Shown piece after piece: positions 1-6,922 of a stretch of 14,946 nt of DNA (positions within the stretch are counted from its first letter, which is position 1; the number at the start of each line of letters is the position of its first letter). The stretch is from Rubrivivax sp. (GTDB lineage: Bacteria > Pseudomonadota > Gammaproteobacteria > Burkholderiales > Burkholderiaceae), in contig SEEY01000026.1 in assembly GCA_004211235.1 (NCBI GenBank), positions 1-14,946 of the forward strand, in the 5' to 3' direction. A program made the translations under genes and the position numbers. The notes beneath the pieces are model-generated. The model was not told the origin of the DNA and ran no database searches. It was given only the letters and a program-made list of their open reading frames with translations.

Positions 1-38
1 GAACCGGACGCGCCAACGGCGCCCGTCGTGCTGGCGCC

Positions 39-42
<4 letters not shown>
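1..42 (+). CDS. C-terminal end of an upstream gene (partial)
   Basis: Frame 1 reads 13 codons ([13 protein letters not shown]) and ends at a TGA that overlaps the GTG start of kdsB in a GTGA arrangement, so the two genes are probably translationally coupled. In many Burkholderiales the gene before kdsB encodes a small Trm112-family protein preceded by lpxK. That identity is a guess from usual gene order; the visible tail is too short to recognise. Confidence 0.5.
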
Positions 43-1543
<1,501 letters not shown>

Positions 1544-1562
1544 TCCCTGCTTCATCTCAAAC

Positions 1563-1594
1563 AAGCCGCGGCGCGCGAGCCCCGCGGCTTTTTT
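1563..1594 (+). terminator. Intrinsic terminator after adk
   Basis: AAGCCGCGG (1563-1571) pairs perfectly with CCGCGGCTT (1582-1590) around a 10-base loop and runs into six T residues (1589-1594). It lies 20 bases past the adk stop and separates kdsB-adk from the downstream dehydrogenase. Confidence 0.9.
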
Positions 1595-1602
1595 GTTGGC
1601 GA

Positions 1603-1624
1603 CAATTGACGTTCACGTCAATTG
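1603..1624. promoter_or_regulatory. Perfect 22-bp palindrome, candidate operator for the dehydrogenase gene
   Basis: The arms CAATTGACGT (1603-1612) and ACGTCAATTG (1615-1624) are exact reverse complements separated by TC. The centre is about 55 bases upstream of the dehydrogenase ATG and just past the adk terminator, where an operator would sit. From memory, the core TTGACGT-N2-ACGTCAA is like the palindromes reported for LiuR-type MerR regulators of branched-chain amino acid and fatty acid degradation in proteobacteria. That would fit the HSD10-like enzyme encoded downstream. The palindrome is directly visible; the regulator is an inference. Confidence 0.65.
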
Positions 1625-1667
1625 GAAACGGCTCTCCGGCGTTTCCCTCTTCCAGGAGATCTTCGAC

Positions 1668-2426
1668 ATGGAAATCGCAGGCAAGGTGTTCATCGTCACA
1701 GGCGGCGCCTCGGGACTGGGCGAGGGGACGGCGCGCATGCTGGCCGCCCACGGCGCCAAGCTCGTCATCGCCGACCTGCAGATCGAACGCGGCGAGCAGC
1801 TCGCGGCCGAACTCGGCGGCGTGTTCGTCAAGTGCGACGTTAGCCAGGAAGCCGACGGCCGGGCCGCCGTCGCCGCAGCCACGGTACTGGGCCGCCTTTT
1901 CGGCCTCGTCAACTGCGCCGGAATTGCGCCCGCGATCAAGACCCTCGGCAAGGACGGTGCGCATCCGCTTGCCAGCTTCACGAAGACGATCAGCGTCAAC
2001 CTGATCGGCACATTCAACATGATCCGCCTGGCCGCCGAAGCCATGGCCGGCAACGAACCGGAACCGACCGGCGAGCGCGGCGTACTCATCTCCACCGCTT
2101 CGGTGGCCGCCTATGACGGCCAGATCGGGCAGGCGGCCTATTCGGCCTCCAAGGGCGGCGTCGTCGGCATGACGCTGCCGATCGCGCGTGACCTCGCCCG
2201 CAGCGGCATCCGCAACATGACGATCGCCCCCGGCATCTTCGGCACGCCGATGCTGTTCGGCATGCCGCAGGAGGTGCAGGACGCACTCGCCGCCAGCGTG
2301 CCCTTCCCCAGCCGCCTCGGCAGGCCTGAGGACTATGCCAAGCTCGTCCACCAGGTCATCACCAACGAGATGCTGAACGGCGAGGTGATCCGCCTGGACG
2401 GCGCGATACGCATGGCGCCGAGGTGA
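1668..2426 (+). CDS. Short-chain dehydrogenase, 3-hydroxyacyl-CoA dehydrogenase type 2 (HSD10)-like
   Basis: NAD(P)-dependent oxidoreductase of the classical SDR family, 252 residues. The Rossmann motif TGGASGLG lies at 11-18, an acidic residue D36 after the second strand favours NAD, NCAG is at 82-85, the structural Asn is N111, and the catalytic residues are S145, Y158 and K162 (YSASK). After it, APGIFGTPM (187-195) is typical of the type-2 3-hydroxyacyl-CoA dehydrogenase (HSD17B10) branch. That branch oxidises 2-methyl-3-hydroxybutyryl-CoA in isoleucine breakdown and other short 3-hydroxyacyl-CoAs. The ATG at 1668 has AGGAGA (1654-1659) upstream and begins the conserved [13 protein letters not shown] strand. 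The frame is open back into adk, but that part is a shadow. It stands alone between two terminators, with a perfect palindrome in front. The family is certain; the exact substrate is inferred. Confidence 0.9.
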   Translation: MEIAGKVFIVTGGASGLGEGTARMLAAHGAKLVIADLQIERGEQLAAELGGVFVKCDVSQEADGRAAVAAATVLGRLFGLVNCAGIAPAIKTLGKDGAHPLASFTKTISVNLIGTFNMIRLAAEAMAGNEPEPTGERGVLISTASVAAYDGQIGQAAYSASKGGVVGMTLPIARDLARSGIRNMTIAPGIFGTPMLFGMPQEVQDALAASVPFPSRLGRPEDYAKLVHQVITNEMLNGEVIRLDGAIRMAPR

Positions 2427-2453
2427 TGCGACGACGACGCGTTCACGAATGAA

Positions 2454-2475
2454 AAAAGGCCCCGCAGGGCCTTTT
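2454..2475. terminator. Bidirectional terminator between convergent genes
   Basis: AAAAGGCCC (2454-2462) pairs with GGGCCTTTT (2467-2475) around a CGCA tetraloop. Read on the plus strand it ends the dehydrogenase transcript with four T. Read on the minus strand it gives six T and ends the gene at 2502-3749. Its position between two convergent stops fits a shared terminator. Confidence 0.85.
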
Positions 2476-2501
2476 CTCGTGTGGGGCAGTTGGCTGCCGC
2501 T

Positions 2502-3749
2502 TTACTTCTTGGCGCTGCGCGACTGCACGATCCACAGACGCGCCAGTTCGCCGGAACCATCCGTACCCTTCACGCCGCGCCAGGCTGCCTGCGCCTTGTT
2601 CGTCTCGCCGGCCATGTAGTAGGCCAGGCCCTGATAGAACTTCGCATCGTCGGCACGTGTGAAGCTGTCCTTGGCCATGCCTGCGTCAACCAGCTTGAGG
2701 CCGCCGGCCTTGTCGCCGGCAAACACGCGCGACAAGCCGAGCTTGACCAGTTCGTCGCCCGTCTTCGCGCCGTTGGCCGACTTCTCGTCCGCCGCCTCGC
2801 TCGCCTTGGCCTCTGCAGACTTCTTGACCATCAAGTCCAGCAGCCGCTTGTGGCGCGCACCTTCGGTACCCTGGCCGAGGATGTTGGCCGCCAGACCCTG
2901 CTCGACGATCTTCTTGCCTTCATCCGGGTAGCCGGCCTGGGCCGCAAGCTGCGCAGCTTCCATGTAGTCGTCAGCCGAGCGCATGTTGCCGGTCGCCAGT
3001 TGCAGGCGATAGACGTCCAGCGCGAACCGTGGCGAGAAGCCCTTCTTGCCTTGCAGGCCGCCCAGGACCTGCGCCCAGAGTTCCTTGCGCGGATAGTGGT
3101 TGAGCAGGCGCTCGACGGCATAGGACTCGGTCGCCGAGTCACCCTTCTTCTGGGCGGCGTACAGCAGGATGTTGAGCTTGTCCTGGGTCGGCGTGCGGCC
3201 GGCCTTCTCGTCGACCTGGATTTCCGACAAGGTGTCCTTCAACACGGCCGTCATGTCACCCGACTTGAACTGCGCCTGCTGCTGCATCTGCTTGACCGCA
3301 GCGCTGCTGCCGCCAGCGGCGAAATACCGGTTGGCCCAGTCGAGCGTCTTCGCGGCATTGCCAGCGCGCAGATACGTGCCGGCAATGGCTTCCATGTACT
3401 GCAACTGCTGGGCGCCGCCGAGTCTGGCCTTCAGCACGTCGAACGAACGAGCCATGGTGTCGGGATCGTTGGCGCCCATGGCGGCCGAGAAGCGCACGCC
3501 TTCGATGGCGTTGTTCTCGCCGGGCGTGCGGCCGCCGACGGCTTCTGCATCGCGCAGCTTGGCCAGGGCCTCCTTGTACTTGCCCGCCTTGATCAGCTTG
3601 CTCGCATCACCCAGCGGCACACCAACGTCCTTGCGCACGGTGTCCTGAGCAGCCGCCCGGCTGAAGCCAAACTCAGCGCCCGGGGCGCCGTTCAATGACA
3701 GAGCCAGCACGCCAACGGCGACGGCCACCACGGTTTTCAAAGTCTTCAA
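2502..3749 (-). CDS. Secreted helical-repeat (TPR-like) protein of unknown function next to the Ton operon
   Basis: A 415-residue protein with an N-terminal export signal: KTLK, then the hydrophobic VVAVAVGVLALSL, with likely cleavage near residue 34-35 (SRAAAQ before DTVRKD). The mature part is rich in Ala, Lys, Leu and Gly and made of amphipathic helix pairs such as KLIKAGKYKEALAKLRDAEA near the start and FYQGLAYYMAGETNKAQAAW near the end, as in tetratricopeptide-like solenoids. There is no catalytic motif. I chose the TTG at 3749 because AGGAGAG (3760-3754) sits four bases in front of it. A TTG at 3764 would extend it by five residues but has no ribosome site. It lies directly downstream of tonB-exbB-exbD-exbD but after a terminator, so it may be only partly co-expressed. 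A periplasmic adaptor for the Ton system is possible but unproven. Confidence 0.8.
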   Translation of the reverse strand: MKTLKTVVAVAVGVLALSLNGAPGAEFGFSRAAAQDTVRKDVGVPLGDASKLIKAGKYKEALAKLRDAEAVGGRTPGENNAIEGVRFSAAMGANDPDTMARSFDVLKARLGGAQQLQYMEAIAGTYLRAGNAAKTLDWANRYFAAGGSSAAVKQMQQQAQFKSGDMTAVLKDTLSEIQVDEKAGRTPTQDKLNILLYAAQKKGDSATESYAVERLLNHYPRKELWAQVLGGLQGKKGFSPRFALDVYRLQLATGNMRSADDYMEAAQLAAQAGYPDEGKKIVEQGLAANILGQGTEGARHKRLLDLMVKKSAEAKASEAADEKSANGAKTGDELVKLGLSRVFAGDKAGGLKLVDAGMAKDSFTRADDAKFYQGLAYYMAGETNKAQAAWRGVKGTDGSGELARLWIVQSRSAKK

Positions 3750-3767
3750 CTTGCTCTCCTGCAAAGC

Positions 3768-3796
3768 AAAAACGCGCCGCCCTTTCGGGCAGCGCG
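3768..3796 (-). terminator. Intrinsic terminator after the tonB-exbB-exbD-exbD operon
   Basis: On the minus strand CGCGCTGCCC (3796-3787) pairs with GGGCGGCGCG (3782-3773) around a GAAA tetraloop, with one A-C mismatch, and is followed by five T (3772-3768). It sits 35 bases after the last exbD stop and just ahead of the ribosome site of the next gene. It would therefore end or reduce transcription before the helical-repeat gene. Confidence 0.75.
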
Positions 3797-3831
3797 CTCA
3801 AAGTATCGGCGTCAACTGGCCCGAGACAACG

Positions 3832-4269
3832 TCACTTGACGTATTGCTCGTTACCAACCATGCCCATCTTCTTGACGTTGTTGCGCTGGGCCGAAGCCAT
3901 CACCGCAGCGACGACGCCGTAATCGACCAGCTTGTTCGGCTTGATGTGGATCTCGGCCTGCTCGCTGACCGGCTTCTCGCCGATCTCCTGCATCTTGGCG
4001 TTGACCGCGTCCAGCGTAGGCAGCGCGTTCTCGTCCCAATAGACAGTGCCGTCGAAGTCGATCATGACCGTGTGCACGACGGGCTCGTCCTGTGGCGGAT
4101 TGGAGCTCGGCGGTGGCATGTCGAGGTTGACGGTGTGCAGCTGGATAGGGATGGTGATGATGAGCATCACCAGCAACACCAGCATCACGTCGATCAGGGG
4201 CGTCGTGTTGACGTCCATGATGACGTCGGGTTCACCATCACCCGACGAACTTCCAACATTCATTCCCAT
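3832..4269 (-). CDS. exbD: ExbD/TolR family biopolymer transport protein, second copy
   Basis: Inner-membrane subunit of the ExbB-ExbD proton motor that energises TonB. 145 residues: a short cytoplasmic N-terminus (MGMNVGSSSGDGEPD), a single membrane helix at about 25-45 containing the proton-carrying Asp (D27 in TPLIDVMLV), and a periplasmic domain. It starts 15 bases after the first exbD stop, so the two are co-transcribed. It shares the first ten residues with the first copy but differs strongly beyond the membrane helix, with a Pro-rich linker (MPPPSSNPPQ) and a distinct periplasmic domain. Xanthomonas campestris has the same tonB-exbB-exbD1-exbD2 layout, where exbD2 has a role separate from iron uptake. 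Whether that holds here is unknown. Confidence 0.93.
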   Translation of the reverse strand: MGMNVGSSSGDGEPDVIMDVNTTPLIDVMLVLLVMLIITIPIQLHTVNLDMPPPSSNPPQDEPVVHTVMIDFDGTVYWDENALPTLDAVNAKMQEIGEKPVSEQAEIHIKPNKLVDYGVVAAVMASAQRNNVKKMGMVGNEQYVK

Positions 4270-4284
4270 GTCTGACTCCTGGGA

Positions 4285-4713
4285 TCAGTTGCGAGCCGGC
4301 GGCTCGGTCACGAAGTTGACCTTCATGATGCCGGCGCGCTGCGAGGCGAAGATCACGCGACCGACGGACTCGTAACGAGACTTGTCATCGCCGCGGATAT
4401 GCACCTCGGGCTGCGGGTTCTTGACCGATTCCTTGCCGAGGCGCTTCACCAGCTCCTCCATGTCAGGAACCAGCTTGGTACCCCAATAGACGTCGCCGTC
4501 CTTGCTGACCGAGATTTCGATGTTTTCAGGTTTGGTGACGCGGATCACGTTGGTCTCCTTGGGGAGGTTCAAAGCGATCGATTGCGTCACCACCGGCACG
4601 GTGATGAGGAAGATGATCAACAGCACCAACATGACGTCCACGAGGGGCGTGGTGTTGATGGAGGAAACCACTTCTTCATCGCCGCCGGAAGAGGATCCGA
4701 CGTTCATGCCCAT
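4285..4713 (-). CDS. exbD: ExbD/TolR family biopolymer transport protein, first copy
   Basis: 142 residues with the canonical ExbD plan: cytoplasmic MGMNVGSSSGGDEEVV, a membrane helix at about 24-44 with the essential Asp D26 (TPLVDVMLV), then a periplasmic domain including ISVSKDGDVYWG and the C-terminal half RVIFASQRAGIMKVNFVTEP. It couples proton flow through ExbB to TonB movement. It starts 39 bases after exbB and ends 15 bases before the second exbD, which indicates one operon. Of the two copies this one is closer to a general-purpose ExbD by appearance, but I cannot assign separate duties from sequence alone. Confidence 0.94.
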   Translation of the reverse strand: MGMNVGSSSGGDEEVVSSINTTPLVDVMLVLLIIFLITVPVVTQSIALNLPKETNVIRVTKPENIEISVSKDGDVYWGTKLVPDMEELVKRLGKESVKNPQPEVHIRGDDKSRYESVGRVIFASQRAGIMKVNFVTEPPARN

Positions 4714-4752
4714 GGCATTGGCTCCTGTGCGAGCTTCAGCTCAAGGATTGGA

Positions 4753-5571
4753 TTAACGCTTGGCGACAGAACGGTTGCCCATCAGAACGCCGTGCAAGTC
4801 ACCTGCGAAGGAACGAACCTGGCCCATGACCGCCTTGTTGCGGTTGACCAGCCAGTTGTAGCCCAGCACGGCAGGAACGGCGACGAACAGACCGATGGCG
4901 GTCATGATCAGCGCGGCGCCCACGGGGCCGGCAACCTTGTCGATCGAAGCCTGGCCAGCCTGACCGATGGCGGTCAGCGCGTTCAGAATGCCCCAGACGG
5001 TACCGAACAGGCCGATGAAGGGTGCGGTCGAACCGACGGTTGCCAGGAAGCCCAGGCCGGCGGTGATCTTGCCGTTGACGTCGGCGACGGCGCGGTCGAC
5101 GTTCATCGTCACCCAGCTGCTGTGGTCGATGTTCTCCGTCAGGGCGCCTTCATGGTGCTCCGAAGCTTCGATGGCCGCCGTTGCGATGTAACGGAAGGCG
5201 CTTTCTTCCTTCAGCGCGCGAACGCCATCAGCCAGGCTGGGCTTCTTGAAGAAGGTGGCGCGGACGTCCTTGGCTTCGGAAGCCAGCTTGCTGGTGTCCC
5301 ACAGGCGGACCACGAGGATGTACCAGGAACCCATGGACATGATGCCCAGCAGGAGCAGCACGCCCTGGTCGACCACATTGCCGTGGGCAATGATGTTGCC
5401 CAGGCTGTACGGGTTTTCGGCAGGCTTGGAGGCTGCGGCAGCCGGAGCCACGGCGGCATCGACCGCGGAGGCGGCGTCGGCCGGCTTCTGATCTTGCGCG
5501 TGAGCAGGCGAGGCGGCCAGGGTCGCGGCCATGGCGATAGCGGCAAGGAAGCCGGTGATGCGAGAAATCAT
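4753..5571 (-). CDS. exbB: MotA/TolQ/ExbB proton channel family protein with an N-terminal export signal
   Basis: Inner-membrane proton channel subunit that, with ExbD, drives TonB. The 272 residues begin with a typical signal peptide (MISRITGFLAAIAMAATLAASPAHA, likely cut after A25) and an Ala/Pro-rich periplasmic stretch to about residue 52. Such an extension is found in many ExbB proteins but not in that of E. coli. Membrane helices follow at about 69-88, 172-195 (FLATVGSTAPFIGLFGTVWG, the family signature) and 214-240, with the usual large cytoplasmic loop between the first and second. The ribosome site AGGAG lies eight bases before the ATG. The gap to tonB is 75 bases and contains a short hairpin. 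Confidence 0.95.
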   Translation of the reverse strand: MISRITGFLAAIAMAATLAASPAHAQDQKPADAASAVDAAVAPAAAASKPAENPYSLGNIIAHGNVVDQGVLLLLGIMSMGSWYILVVRLWDTSKLASEAKDVRATFFKKPSLADGVRALKEESAFRYIATAAIEASEHHEGALTENIDHSSWVTMNVDRAVADVNGKITAGLGFLATVGSTAPFIGLFGTVWGILNALTAIGQAGQASIDKVAGPVGAALIMTAIGLFVAVPAVLGYNWLVNRNKAVMGQVRSFAGDLHGVLMGNRSVAKR

Positions 5572-5614
5572 GGAGTCAACTCCTAGGGAAAGATTCTGGT
5601 TTGATACGTTGGAT

Positions 5615-5630
5615 GCGCCGTTGCCGGCGC
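5615..5630 (-). other. Short hairpin between tonB and exbB
   Basis: GCGCCG (5615-5620) and CGGCGC (5625-5630) form a perfect 6-bp stem with a 4-base loop. No T-run follows on the minus strand, so it is unlikely to end transcription. It could protect an mRNA end or set the tonB to exbB protein ratio. Confidence 0.35.
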
Positions 5631-5646
5631 CCGGCTCAAGGGTCGC

Positions 5647-6291
5647 TTAGTCGACCTTGAACTGGAACTCTTGTTCGAAGACGTGGTCACCGGGGCATTC
5701 GTACGTCTCTCTGAGCGTCGCCTCGATGGCCTGAATCAGCTGGCGCTGCGCCTTGCGGTCCACACCACCACGCAGGGCGGTGATTTCGACAGCTGACACC
5801 CGGCCGGCCTTGACCGTCGCGACTGCCTTGTAAAGGGCTTCACCGCTCCAGTTGATGGACGGCAGCTCTGGCTTGCCCATCTTCGTGCAGACCATGCCAG
5901 CCGTGACGCGGGCAGGACGAGGCGCCGGCGCGGGGGCCGCAGCCACCGGTGCTGGCGCCGGGCGGATTTCAGCCACGGCCGGCGGCGCGACTTGCGTCGA
6001 CTGGATGGCCGGAGCCGGCGGCGCGGGCGCGGTCACCTGGAACTCGGGCGGCGGCACGAACGGAGGCGGCGGCGCCTTCATGTCGGGCGGCGGCGGGACG
6101 ACCTTCTCCGGCGGCGGCGGCGGCTTGACCTTTTCCTCGATCACCTTGACGTCGATCGGGCCCGTGACCTTCTTGACGATGTCCCTGGCCAGGCCGCTGG
6201 CAAGACCGTAGATGGCGATGACGTGAATCAGGGCCACGATGCCAATGCCGGTGTACCGGGACGCGCCCTGCTTCTCCTGCGCAAAATTCAT
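5647..6291 (-). CDS. tonB: TonB energy-transducing protein
   Basis: Spans the periplasm to deliver Ton-motor energy to outer-membrane receptors. 214 residues: an N-terminal membrane helix at about 13-33 with H23 (ALIHVIAIYGL, matching the conserved TonB helix histidine), a long Pro-rich spacer at about 57-128 (PPPPPEKVVPPPP, APAPPAPA, APAPAPRPA) and a C-terminal domain at 130-214. That domain keeps a TonB_C-like end (EQEFQFKVD) but carries Cys at 135 and 199 and lacks the usual YP...G..G.V core. The ATG at 6291 is preceded by AAGGAG six bases away. An in-frame upstream start at 6309 has no better site. It is first in the operon with exbB and two exbD genes. Proline linker, anchor and neighbours make the call firm. 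Confidence 0.93.
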   Translation of the reverse strand: MNFAQEKQGASRYTGIGIVALIHVIAIYGLASGLARDIVKKVTGPIDVKVIEEKVKPPPPPEKVVPPPPDMKAPPPPFVPPPEFQVTAPAPPAPAIQSTQVAPPAVAEIRPAPAPVAAAPAPAPRPARVTAGMVCTKMGKPELPSINWSGEALYKAVATVKAGRVSAVEITALRGGVDRKAQRQLIQAIEATLRETYECPGDHVFEQEFQFKVD

Positions 6292-6402
6292 GCGCGCTCC
6301 TTCTTGCAACTACAAATCACAGTCAATGACTTTCAGGAAAGCGGCCGCTGGAACGGCGCAAACGTGCGCGCCTGCCGCTGACCGAGTACCGACGCCGCAC
6401 TC

Positions 6403-6408
6403 ATTCTA
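6403..6408 (-). promoter_or_regulatory. Possible -10 box of the tonB operon promoter
   Basis: TAGAAT on the minus strand, followed by GAGTGCGG, looks like a betaproteobacterial sigma-70 -10 box. It lies about 112 bases ahead of the tonB ATG. No good -35 is seen at 16-18 bases, so activation by another factor would be needed, or this is not the promoter. I found no convincing Fur box. Confidence 0.25.
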
Positions 6409-6489
6409 GTTCCCGGAGCAAACGCCTCAGGCCGGTTGAATGCATGCGAGCCGATGGCGGCTGTAAAGTCTCTTTGCCCTGATTCGGCC

Positions 6490-6523
6490 AAAAAAAACGC
6501 CCGGTGGCAGATGGCCGTCGGGC
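6490..6523 (-). terminator. Intrinsic terminator with eight T, inside the tonB upstream region
   Basis: On the minus strand GCCCG (6523-6519) pairs with CGGGC (6503-6499). Nested inside, GGC (6516-6514) pairs with GCC (6508-6506) around a CATCT loop. A run of eight T (6497-6490) follows. It does not follow any recognised gene: the receptor gene has its own terminator about 350 bases earlier and tonB begins 199 bases later. It therefore ends either a small RNA or an attenuated tonB leader. Confidence 0.75.
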
Positions 6524-6585
6524 ACGCGTTTCATCGCCACGAACCAGGTGCTGCAACATCACACCTCCGGTCAAACCCCAACCGG
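6490..6585 (-). ncRNA. Candidate small RNA or attenuator leader upstream of tonB
   Basis: The right end is set by a -10-like box (TAAGAT, 6597-6592) and the left end by the eight-T terminator, which gives an RNA of about 95 bases. It matches no RNA family I recognise. Inside it, a consensus ribosome site GGAGGT (6568-6563) is followed after three bases by an ATG (6559). That opens a 52-codon frame through the terminator to a TGA at 6401, beginning MLQHLVRGDETRARR. The frame has no recognisable domain and translates the T-run as Phe-Phe, so it may be a leader peptide or chance. Start position and function are inferred. Confidence 0.35.
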
Positions 6586-6591
6586 CCCGTC

Positions 6592-6630
6592 ATCTTAGCC
6601 CCGTGATTTATGCCCTTTTCCTGGGGCTAA
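6592..6630 (-). promoter_or_regulatory. Inverted repeat overlapping a -10-like box, candidate promoter/operator
   Basis: TTAGCCCC and GGGGCTAA are perfect 8-bp inverted arms (plus-strand 6595-6602 and 6623-6630) separated by 20 bases. On the minus strand the second arm runs into TAAGATGACGG, which resembles a betaproteobacterial -10 region. The predicted -35 position (GAAAAG) is poor. An activator or repressor binding the arms would sit directly on this promoter. Confidence 0.4.
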
Positions 6631-6865
6631 CCCGGGCTATTGAAACAGACGGATTACATGAATTCCAAGACCAAACCAGCGCTCGAACGACCCAATTCAG
6701 AGCTTCGTCAGCACGAGCGGCTTAACTATTTCGAATGTACCGTTCTCGGACCCCATTGCTGCGCCGCGGCAGGACGGTGTTCACCAGACGAGGTACGGCA
6801 GGTTACCTGACCGCGGGCAGCGCTATCCCGCAACGGTCGAAGCGTTATGCCGGTAAACCGGTCCA

Positions 6866-6897
6866 CAAAAGAAGAAGGGGCCCTTACGGGCCCCTTC
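6866..6897 (-). terminator. Intrinsic terminator after the outer-membrane receptor gene
   Basis: On the minus strand GAAGGGGCCC (6897-6888) pairs perfectly with GGGCCCCTTC (6883-6874) around a 4-base loop and is followed by TTCTTTTG. It begins 25 bases after the receptor stop codon. Confidence 0.9.
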
Positions 6898-6922
6898 CAT
6901 GACGCGTGTCAGTACCTGGCGA

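Larger units (their letters stand above)
6292..6922. other. 631-base non-coding region between tonB and the outer-membrane receptor gene
   Basis: No convincing protein gene on either strand. By eye it is less GC-rich than its surroundings, especially around 6600-6760. It contains, from right to left on the minus strand, the receptor-gene terminator (6866-6897), a small inverted repeat (CCGGT-AA-ACCGG, 6850-6861), an 8-bp inverted repeat with a -10-like box (6592-6630), a second terminator with eight T (6490-6523) and a possible tonB promoter (6403-6408). I see nothing else in 6631-6849. Confidence 0.6.

Noticed and set aside
2481..3698. Long plus-strand frame opposite the helical-repeat gene
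   Set aside because: A high-GC mirror of the real minus-strand gene; His/Arg/Gln-rich translation, no signal or family motif.
4399..5586. Long plus-strand frame opposite exbD and exbB
   Set aside because: Antisense shadow of well-recognised Ton genes; His/Asp/Gln-rich low-complexity translation.
5852..6211. Gly-rich plus-strand frame opposite tonB
   Set aside because: It is the complement of the TonB proline-rich linker (CCG/CCC codons read as GGC/GGG), not a gene.
6292..6420. Fur box upstream of tonB
   Set aside because: Only a weak half-site-like AGAATGAG was seen; no second half in the right spacing.
6401..6559. 52-codon minus-strand frame as an ordinary protein gene
   Set aside because: It has a good ribosome site but crosses the eight-T terminator and shows no protein-like pattern; kept only as a possible leader peptide under the small RNA finding.
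6504..6725. Plus-strand 73-codon open frame in the tonB-receptor gap
   Set aside because: No ribosome site, no recognisable domain, and it starts inside the minus-strand terminator hairpin; Arg/Thr/Ser-rich chance translation.
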